A DNA stretch of 42,863 bases, taken from assembly GCA_030697525.1 (NCBI GenBank), contig JAUYPW010000018.1, positions 1 to 42,863 on the forward strand, in the 5' to 3' direction. Under the pieces are notes generated by a model that saw only the letters and a list, made by a program, of their open reading frames with translations, was not told the origin of the DNA and did no database searches. Numbering within the stretch: the stretch's first letter is position 1; each line of letters begins with the position of its first letter. This document shows, piece by piece, positions 8,726-15,910 of the stretch. This DNA comes from a bacterium. Lineage in GTDB: Bacteria; Patescibacteriota; Minisyncoccia; Sungbacterales; HO2-52-23. Made by a program: the position numbers and the translations under genes.

Positions 8726-10198
8726 GTGGGAAAAACCATAGGTATTGATCTAGGTGACACATTTATCCGTATTGCCTATCTGGATAGGTTCGGACAAGCA
8801 AAACTTATCAGTGATCAGGCCGGACTAAGCGCCTTCCCCAGCAAGGCGTCCTTTCAGCAAAACGGCAACCATAGAGTTGGGGTTGAAGCCGAAATGTTCG
8901 GCACACCGGAAAATACGGTTTTGCATCCCATGACTATTGCCGGTCTTTCTTGGGCGGAATTACAGCGTCTAAATGAGAGAGGACGATACGAGTACAAATT
9001 CTTACGAGAAAGAAGTCGGATAGTCATAGACGCTCATCGTGTTTTTCCAAGCATTGATGATTTTCTGACCTTGCTTTTCGCTCACGCCAAAAATTTGGCG
9101 GAAAAGTATCTAAAGCATGAGGTGGATGAAGCAGTGGTTGCTGTGCCCGACGGCGCTCACGATTCAAAAAAAATTCAGATAAAAAGAGCGTGCGAATTGG
9201 CCGGTTTGCAAGTTAAGCAATTACTGAATCAGACGACAGCCGCGGCCTTGGGTTATCGTTTTGACAAAGGTCCAAGAAAAAAAATTGTGGTGATCGATAT
9301 CGGATCTTCTCACACGTCCATGTCTGTAATAGAGGGCGGAGCTGATCGGTTGGATACGGTAGAAGTCAAGCATGCTGGCATTGGAACAAATTATTTCCAA
9401 GAACTATTGGCTAAGTTTATAGCCGATGCCATCGGGCTTAATGAATCTGTGCAGCCTTCCGATTTGCCTTATGCCATGAAAGAAGTTGAGTACAAGGCCG
9501 CTGAAGCTTTGGTAGAACTTAGTACCAAAAATTCGGTGGTGGTCTCTATCGGGGGTTTCGGTAGGCGTTTGATGAAAGAAATCACCAGGGCGGATTTTGA
9601 GAGGTGCATAGGTTTTGTAAGCAATGCGTCACGGGAAATTAAAGTTGTTCTAAGTTCTGATAGAATATATCCTGCGCAAGTGAACGCCCTTCTTCTTATT
9701 GGAGGGGGAGCCAATATACCAGCCATAAAAAGACTGGTGGACAGTATATATAGTAAGGCGCCGTTTGTCTCCGATAGTGTAGATCCGGCTTATGCGGTGG
9801 CTATGGGGGCGGCGGTAAAAGGTGGAATACTGGATGGAACCATAAAATCTACCAGTGTTGAGCGGACTGTCCACGATTTGGGAACCTTTGTGGCTTATGA
9901 CCGCATGGATGTTCTTATACCCAAAGGGGTTCCTCTGCCGGTTCATGTTTCCAAGGACTATAATCTTGGCATGTCGCGATACACCGAAAAAGTATATCAG
10001 TGGACTGGCCCGGGAAGCGGGCAGGACAAAAGGGAAGGAGATCCTCATCTGAAAGTTCTGGCTAAAAAAATCTTGGGTGTTACCGGAAACGGAGTGCGCA
10101 ATACATTTATTATAGATCACAATGGAGTGGCCAAGTTTGTAGTGACAGACAAAGGTAGTGGAGAGGAATTTGTGCTTACGGGGTTTGACATCAACTAA
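8726..10198 (+). CDS. Divergent Hsp70/DnaK-like protein with short C-terminal part
   Basis: GIDLGDTFIRIAYL, VVAVPDGAHDSKKIQIKRACELAGL, VVIDIGSSHTSMSVI, LLIGGGANIPAIKRLV; GTG start with purine-rich RBS. Confidence 0.85.
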   Translation: MGKTIGIDLGDTFIRIAYLDRFGQAKLISDQAGLSAFPSKASFQQNGNHRVGVEAEMFGTPENTVLHPMTIAGLSWAELQRLNERGRYEYKFLRERSRIVIDAHRVFPSIDDFLTLLFAHAKNLAEKYLKHEVDEAVVAVPDGAHDSKKIQIKRACELAGLQVKQLLNQTTAAALGYRFDKGPRKKIVVIDIGSSHTSMSVIEGGADRLDTVEVKHAGIGTNYFQELLAKFIADAIGLNESVQPSDLPYAMKEVEYKAAEALVELSTKNSVVVSIGGFGRRLMKEITRADFERCIGFVSNASREIKVVLSSDRIYPAQVNALLLIGGGANIPAIKRLVDSIYSKAPFVSDSVDPAYAVAMGAAVKGGILDGTIKSTSVERTVHDLGTFVAYDRMDVLIPKGVPLPVHVSKDYNLGMSRYTEKVYQWTGPGSGQDKREGDPHLKVLAKKILGVTGNGVRNTFIIDHNGVAKFVVTDKGSGEEFVLTGFDIN

Positions 10199-10213
10199 AG
10201 AAAGGGCCAAAAC

Positions 10214-10963
10214 ATGAACCGAAGAACAGCAGTCAGAGAGCAGGAAAAACGGGTTAATATTATTATCCCTATCTGTATGCAGAACGACTTCATTGGACCA
10301 AAGGGTGTTCGGTCCGATAGGGAAATCGCCAGTTTGGTTCTGCACGGGGGAGCAAGGGCATCACAGAAAATTTTGGGGGACGCCGATGGCTCCACGCCGG
10401 TTGATGATCTCATGGAAATTATTCATGGTAACGATCAGACCTATGTCATATATATTCAGGACGAACATCCTGATGATCCCAACGACAGAACTATCCAGGC
10501 GCATTTCCAAATTTTTGGAAAACATTGTGTGGCGGGAACTTCCGGTGTAAAACCAGTTGGACGTCTACAGGAATTCCAACGTCTTCGCAGATCGCAAGTT
10601 ATTACCACTGATGCCTTGAATATTGTGACTCACCAGCCTGTGGTGGATGCGGTAACCGCAATCATAACTGAAAACGAAATTGATGATTCTTCGCAGGTAA
10701 AGTTTATGGTTCTTGGGGGATTAACGGATGTTCTGGTGGCCGACTGCGCCAGGGGGTTTAACCACATCTGCGGTATTCCCAATCCTTATCGTCCGGATGA
10801 TCAGAGATGGATGTTTTTTACCAATGTGGCTGTCCCCGAAAGATATACTTTTTCCAACAATAACACCGAACATCTGTCTGCTCTTCGGAGTATGGATAAG
10901 GTGGCGATTAAGATTCCTAGAACCGATGCGGAGATTTTTTCTTTTTTGGGGATTGAGGCTTAG
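10214..10963 (+). CDS. Isochorismatase/cysteine-hydrolase-fold protein, probably catalytically degenerate
   Basis: IIIPICMQNDFIGP and GGLTDVLVADCARGF align with the family motifs vDMQnDF and G..TDvCV; catalytic Asp and Cys replaced. Confidence 0.65.
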   Translation: MNRRTAVREQEKRVNIIIPICMQNDFIGPKGVRSDREIASLVLHGGARASQKILGDADGSTPVDDLMEIIHGNDQTYVIYIQDEHPDDPNDRTIQAHFQIFGKHCVAGTSGVKPVGRLQEFQRLRRSQVITTDALNIVTHQPVVDAVTAIITENEIDDSSQVKFMVLGGLTDVLVADCARGFNHICGIPNPYRPDDQRWMFFTNVAVPERYTFSNNNTEHLSALRSMDKVAIKIPRTDAEIFSFLGIEA

Positions 10964-11000
10964 GTAGTTTTGCGTTGGTCTATCTAAAGGAGGGGCATAA

Positions 11001-12056
11001 ATGCCTGAAGATATTCGGCCTTGGCAGGCCCAGCAAAGCTTCCAAAAAGCAGCTGGGGCGGTCAAAGCCCCTCTGATAATGGAAGTGGTCCCGGGATCTG
11101 GCAGTTGCCAGATTTCCTGGACCAAAAGGCCCGGTATTATTGAAGGATATATAATTTTGCTCGGTCCGGATCCGGCGCAACTTATAGATGAGATGCAAGT
11201 TAAGGATGAAATTCTTCCCGGAGAGAGACAGACAATTAATTTAAATTGTCTATTCAATGGTCAGACATATTTTGTGGCTGTAATTGCTTTTGCTTCAGGT
11301 GGTCGTAGTGAAATATCTTCTCTTTGGAAATTTGTTCCCAATCAGTCTTTATTGCATAGAAAAGCTGAAAAAGTTCCGTTGAATCTGTTGCCAAGAAATT
11401 CTGTGGTTCAAGGCGGAGGAGTGCCGGCTCCTGCACGGCAAGAGCCAGTACTTCATACGCCAAAACCCATACCAACACCTCCTCCACCTCCGCCAAGATA
11501 TGGTCCGGAAGTTGTGGCTATATGCGGAGGGTGCCGAGGAGAAGTTGTACTGAAAATCGAACGTAGGTTGTATGTTTGCAGAACTTGTCAGGTGGAATAT
11601 GTACAAAGAGCATCGGACGACAAATTTATTCCTACTCGTCTTTTGACGGATGGAATTTGTTTATGTTGCGAACCGCGGCGTCCGTTGGTTAAAGCTCCGG
11701 CGGATGAGAAAATTCTTAAGTGTTCCAAAAGCGGAGAATTTTATACCCGAAAAGCTGACCAAAGTGGACTGGTTAAAATTTCTGAATTGGAATATGGAAT
11801 TTGTAGTTGTTGTGTTTTCAGATACCCTCTTGTGCGTAATGGAAACAACATAGTTTGTAGCAACCAGCCAACCAGAATATATATTCGTAATTCCGCGGGG
11901 CAATGGATTTTTAAACCTCCGGAACCGGAGAGCGGTGCGGGAGTTGATATAGATGAAATAGACAGAGCATTGGCCGAAGGTTCGGCAGTTATGTTGCCGG
12001 GCGGAGTTCTAAGCACCAATTCTCCGAGGCGTCCGCGTCGGAGGAGACGTTCCTAA
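11001..12056 (+). CDS. FN3-like domain protein with three C-terminal Cys-rich Zn-ribbon-like repeats
   Basis: N-terminal FN3-like segment (APLIMEVVPGSGSCQISWTKRPGIIEGYIIL...); Pro-rich linker; CGGC...CRTC, CLCC...C, CSCC...C repeats; basic tail RRPRRRRRS. Confidence 0.75.
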   Translation: MPEDIRPWQAQQSFQKAAGAVKAPLIMEVVPGSGSCQISWTKRPGIIEGYIILLGPDPAQLIDEMQVKDEILPGERQTINLNCLFNGQTYFVAVIAFASGGRSEISSLWKFVPNQSLLHRKAEKVPLNLLPRNSVVQGGGVPAPARQEPVLHTPKPIPTPPPPPPRYGPEVVAICGGCRGEVVLKIERRLYVCRTCQVEYVQRASDDKFIPTRLLTDGICLCCEPRRPLVKAPADEKILKCSKSGEFYTRKADQSGLVKISELEYGICSCCVFRYPLVRNGNNIVCSNQPTRIYIRNSAGQWIFKPPEPESGAGVDIDEIDRALAEGSAVMLPGGVLSTNSPRRPRRRRRS

Positions 12057-12086
12057 CCGTTAAAATCATCCGAAAGGAGATTTGCT

Positions 12087-12428
12087 ATGGAAGAGGGAAA
12101 GACAACCAATCAACCCGGGCCGCCCCCCACGACAAGCATAGGGGAAAGCCCAGTGTGTCTTTGCTGTACGCCGGCTCAACCTCTTGAGCCGCCTGCGGCA
12201 GGAGAAAACCTTTGGGTCTGCCCGGTGGAGCAGACCAAGTACGAATATAATCCGGCTGATGGTACGGTGAGACGAGTTGGTGGAGGCATTAGTTCTGGTC
12301 CTGTTTCCGGCGGAGGCCAACCTTCTCCGGAAATGCCGACCCAGAAGACCACCACCAGTTTATTCCCCGAAGCGCCTCCGGCGAGGAAGACTCGTCAAGT
12401 GAATCCTGACGACCCGTTTGCGAGGTGA
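12087..12428 (+). CDS. Small Cys-rich (Zn-ribbon-like) protein with Gly/Pro-rich tail
   Basis: 113 aa; VCLCCTPAQPLEPPAAGENLWVCPVEQTKYEYNPADGTVRRVGGG resembles the repeats in the upstream protein; RBS gaaaggaga; stop overlaps the E2 start. Confidence 0.7.
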   Translation: MEEGKTTNQPGPPPTTSIGESPVCLCCTPAQPLEPPAAGENLWVCPVEQTKYEYNPADGTVRRVGGGISSGPVSGGGQPSPEMPTQKTTTSLFPEAPPARKTRQVNPDDPFAR

Positions 12429-13123
12429 TGGATTTGGCCAAGAAATTTATCCATACCAAAACAGTCGTGTCTGATTCGGGAACGGAAAATGTTTCTTGGG
12501 AAGTTGATATCGGTGCATTGAAACAAGCCCGGGGGAACGACTGGATTAGCGATTATCCCCAGTTGATAGAGCGCGATTTAAAAGAAATGTCGGAAATGTT
12601 TCCCCGCTGGATCTTGGTTGGAGGAAAAGAAACCAATCCGGCATCTTGTTCAGAATGTGGAGAGTACGTAGTTCCTACCGAGGGCAAAATGATGTGTCTT
12701 GCCTGCGGGGAGCCGTATACCTTAAACATAAGAGCCCTTATCTGGACCGGTCTTCTGCCTGTGCAGATAAGCGGAGTTGAAAAAGTGGAGAGAAATATAG
12801 AAAAGCTCCGTGAGAGGGGACAACTCAAACTGCCTCGTGTCAGCGGGTTTCTACTTGTGCCTATACGAATAATCTATCCGAGTGATTGGCCTCATAGTAA
12901 TCCGTCAGCTTACTACACTCAAGAATTTTTTGAATCTCTGGGTACTGGAGCACCAAGCTACAGTCATGAATATCACATGAACGGCAGTTTGAGTATGTGT
13001 CTCTTTTCCAGATGGCATGAGATGAGTATCCGTGATGTAATTCAAAACCGCATTGCTCCGCACGCTTTAGCGCAGGTAAAACTTGCTAACGGCGAGCGTC
13101 CGCAAAAATGGTTTAACGAATAG
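12428..13123 (+). CDS. E2 ubiquitin-conjugating-enzyme-like protein with inserted Zn ribbon
   Basis: YHMNGSLSMCLFSRWHEMSIRDVI matches the E2 active-site pattern HxNG..C(L)...W; upstream IRIIYPSDWPHSNPSAYY; CSEC...CLAC insert; TGATG overlap with the preceding gene. Confidence 0.8.
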   Translation: MDLAKKFIHTKTVVSDSGTENVSWEVDIGALKQARGNDWISDYPQLIERDLKEMSEMFPRWILVGGKETNPASCSECGEYVVPTEGKMMCLACGEPYTLNIRALIWTGLLPVQISGVEKVERNIEKLRERGQLKLPRVSGFLLVPIRIIYPSDWPHSNPSAYYTQEFFESLGTGAPSYSHEYHMNGSLSMCLFSRWHEMSIRDVIQNRIAPHALAQVKLANGERPQKWFNE

Positions 13124-13154
13124 TTTTACAGTTCCTTATAGAAAACAAAAAAAC

Positions 13155-13182
13155 GGGGCTGGTTGCACAGTCAACCAGCCCC
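13155..13182. terminator. Strong intergenic hairpin between E2 and JAMM genes (terminator-like)
   Basis: ggggctggttg-cacagt-caaccagcccc, 11-bp perfect stem; A-run on its 5' side gives a T-run on the minus strand, no clear T-run on plus. Confidence 0.45.
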
Positions 13183-13298
13183 AAATTCTAACTTTTTGAA
13201 TTTCTTTTCCGGTAATTTTTAAAAGATTATCGGAACTGGAAATTTAACCAGAACTTTGAAAAATGAAATACTAATATCGAAAAAAGGAGGTAGTCAAA

Positions 13299-14228
13299 AT
13301 GACCAATGTTTTTATTGCCGAGAGTGCTTGGTGCACGATTACTCGTGAAGTCAGTCACTTTGCCAATATGTCTTTCATTGGTAAGGAAGCGATAGTTTAT
13401 CCGATGTTTGGATATTTTCGCAAGGAAGATTGTTTCAAAGCTCCTTGGGAAATGCTTGAGCTTGAAGATATTGATTGTTTTGTGGTTCCATTTGCGGCAC
13501 CACCTCCAAGGGAGTTAACCGATCACGGAGCTTTTAGAGCATCGCTGAAGTTCAAGACTCCCCAAGAACGGGAAAAATTCCAACAGATTATGGGCGGATG
13601 GTCCTCTTTTTTAGACGACAAGTATTATCCGATGTTAAGGGTGGGAAATGTTCATTCCCATCAATTTGCTACGGATAAAACTTGGCCGTCTAAAGGTGGC
13701 AGTCAGACTGATTATCCGCGGATATTAAATCTCTGGAAAGATCTGAAAGAAGAGGGATTAAATACTGCTCCGGAAATAATTATATGCAAGTCCCGGTCCA
13801 AGACAGAAAAGTGGGTGGCTTGTTGTTTTGCTCTGGACAAAGATCAGGAAATAGTTGATCTGGGCCATGCCGAAATAGTTTCAGATTATCACCCATTGAT
13901 GAACAACTTGCTTACTGCCCACTACACCAAAACTAGTCTTGGACAAAAATGGGAAGAAAGACAAAAGAAAATTTTGCCGGGCATTGAAAATATAAAAACC
14001 TTCAATTCCGGCTGGAGAAGTTTTGCCGTCAATTGTCTTTTTAACGGATATGTTTTCATCCATCTTCCGCCAACTTTCCCGCGCTGTGATTTTGTTTTGT
14101 ATCAGGTTTTCTACTCCAGAATTAAGCTTTGGGGAAGAATCTACAGATGGTATAAAAAGGATCATACTTTTAGATTTGACCTTGATGAAATTTGTTCAAA
14201 ACATATTTGGGCGGAGGTGAGGATCTAA
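13299..14228 (+). CDS. JAMM/JAB (MPN) family metalloprotease, putative deubiquitinase-like isopeptidase
   Basis: VGNVHSHQFATDKTWPSKGGSQTDYPRI: HxH...SxxD motif (H119, H121, S135, D138), inside an E2/E1 cluster; RBS aaaggaggt. Confidence 0.75.
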   Translation: MTNVFIAESAWCTITREVSHFANMSFIGKEAIVYPMFGYFRKEDCFKAPWEMLELEDIDCFVVPFAAPPPRELTDHGAFRASLKFKTPQEREKFQQIMGGWSSFLDDKYYPMLRVGNVHSHQFATDKTWPSKGGSQTDYPRILNLWKDLKEEGLNTAPEIIICKSRSKTEKWVACCFALDKDQEIVDLGHAEIVSDYHPLMNNLLTAHYTKTSLGQKWEERQKKILPGIENIKTFNSGWRSFAVNCLFNGYVFIHLPPTFPRCDFVLYQVFYSRIKLWGRIYRWYKKDHTFRFDLDEICSKHIWAEVRI

Positions 14229-14247
14229 CCACGAGAGGAGAATCAGG

Positions 14248-15897
14248 ATGAATGACCGCGACAGTTACTATGAGAGAATCAAAGCTCTGGTAGGGGATCG
14301 CTTGACTGAAAAAAGAGTGGAAGTGCTGGGAACTGGTTTTTTGAGCAAGGCAGTGGAGCTTCTTGCTTCCTGCGGAATTGTAAAATTCAATTTCTGCGCA
14401 AGCATGCGTACGTCCTTCGGCAATACAGCTCCGGCGGCTGTTGGTCTGATAAGTTATCTTGAATCACATAACCAATTTGAGGATCGTTGGGAGTTTGGAC
14501 ATTTGGATAATGGTGAACCTGATTTGATTCTCGGTGGTAATGGTTTGGATCATTGTCGATTGGCTTGTCATAAAGCCAGATATAAAAAAATTCCTTGTGT
14601 TCTTGCTTGGCGGTCTAAATCCGGTCTTACCATGATTATGGTTGTAAGCCCGGGAGAGGAAGATTTTTCTCTGGGGTTTCTTGAGAAGATGGATGATGGC
14701 TCAAAGGAAATTTCGTACATTGATTTGGTTGATCTTAACAATCAAGTGGCCAATGTTGCTAAAGCAATATTGCTTAAAGGAAGCCAGTGGGAAAGAAAAG
14801 ATTTCAACAATCTTTTTTCCGCAGGAAGAAATTTGATTATAGTAAATCATCCCACCTGGCCCTGGGCGGGAAAGTTCCTGAACCCCAAGGACCCCGAAGA
14901 TATCAAATTGCTTGAATATCGGTCGCCGAATTTTTCCTCTCTTAAGATCCATGATCTCCGTGGCCGAAAGGTCATGGTTGTGGGTCTTGGAAGTCTGGGA
15001 AGTATTGCGGCTGACCATTTTAGGGTACTGGGGGCAAGTGTCATCGGAATTGATTTCAAAGAAGTTTCTTTGTACAATCCTGTTCGCCAACTGTATTCCA
15101 CCTCTTGCGTTGGGCTTCCGAAATCCCAAGTTCTTCCTACAACACTTACTTTGCGGGAGGGAAGGTTTGAGGAAATTTTGGAGCATACTGATAAACGTCT
15201 GATTATAAAAATAAAAGACGGAAGAAGATTTACCGGCATAGACGAAAAAATTGAAGATTCTCGAGAGGGGCAGAAAAAATTTGAGGAGCTGGTGGATGAG
15301 TTTAAACCAGATTTGGTTATGCTCGCCACGGCTCACCAGTCGGAATTTCGCATGGCGCATGTTTTGCGCGAGCGCGGTATTTTGCATATCATTGCCCGCT
15401 GTTATCGTCGAGCCAAATGGTTTGAGGTAACGGCAGTTGACGGAGCAGGTGGTCCGTGTTTCGGATGCCTGCAAGGCCATCTATACACGGGAGTTGCTCC
15501 GAGTATTGAATTAACCGAAGAGGAGCAGACTCATTATGACGGAACGGTACGTTTAGATAAAATGGTGGAAGCGGAACCTGCCACGCGCATAGACACTTCT
15601 CGTTCCGCTGACGCAGCCACCAGGCTTGCTTGCGAACTTCTTGCGTCAGCCGAAAAAAGATCTGAATGGTTCAGGAAAATGATGTCGGAGGAACGCAATT
15701 GTCTTATCGGCGGCAATACCGCTGAATTCAGAGAGAAAGAAAACGACTGGGCTTACGGAATTGCATCTCCGGGTTCGGCAACCATTTATGGAGTCATAAA
15801 TTTTGTCGGATCAGAAACCGAAAAAGAAAAAACCTGTCTTTATTGCGGACGCACGCACGAAGTATTGATACACCGTGCCCCAACCCCTACATCCTAA
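14248..15897 (+). CDS. E1-like/ThiF-family adenylyltransferase
   Basis: KVMVVGLGSLGSIAADHFRVLGASVIGIDFKEVSLYNPVRQLY; GPCFGCLQG and KTCLYCG Zn-binding CxxC pairs; 549 aa with an extra N-terminal domain. Confidence 0.88.
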   Translation: MNDRDSYYERIKALVGDRLTEKRVEVLGTGFLSKAVELLASCGIVKFNFCASMRTSFGNTAPAAVGLISYLESHNQFEDRWEFGHLDNGEPDLILGGNGLDHCRLACHKARYKKIPCVLAWRSKSGLTMIMVVSPGEEDFSLGFLEKMDDGSKEISYIDLVDLNNQVANVAKAILLKGSQWERKDFNNLFSAGRNLIIVNHPTWPWAGKFLNPKDPEDIKLLEYRSPNFSSLKIHDLRGRKVMVVGLGSLGSIAADHFRVLGASVIGIDFKEVSLYNPVRQLYSTSCVGLPKSQVLPTTLTLREGRFEEILEHTDKRLIIKIKDGRRFTGIDEKIEDSREGQKKFEELVDEFKPDLVMLATAHQSEFRMAHVLRERGILHIIARCYRRAKWFEVTAVDGAGGPCFGCLQGHLYTGVAPSIELTEEEQTHYDGTVRLDKMVEAEPATRIDTSRSADAATRLACELLASAEKRSEWFRKMMSEERNCLIGGNTAEFREKENDWAYGIASPGSATIYGVINFVGSETEKEKTCLYCGRTHEVLIHRAPTPTS

Positions 15898-15910
15898 AGG
15901 AGGTGTAAGG

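Noticed and set aside
9650-10345. 231-aa minus-strand ORF over the Hsp70-like gene end
   Set aside because: Antisense shadow frame crossing two well-supported plus-strand genes
11988-12056. LPGG-like sequence (VMLPGGVLS plus basic tail) as a sortase signal
   Set aside because: No hydrophobic segment between the motif and the basic tail and no signal peptide, so not a sortase substrate
14701-15480. 259-aa minus-strand ORF within the E1-like gene
   Set aside because: Shadow frame antisense to a gene with clear ThiF motifs
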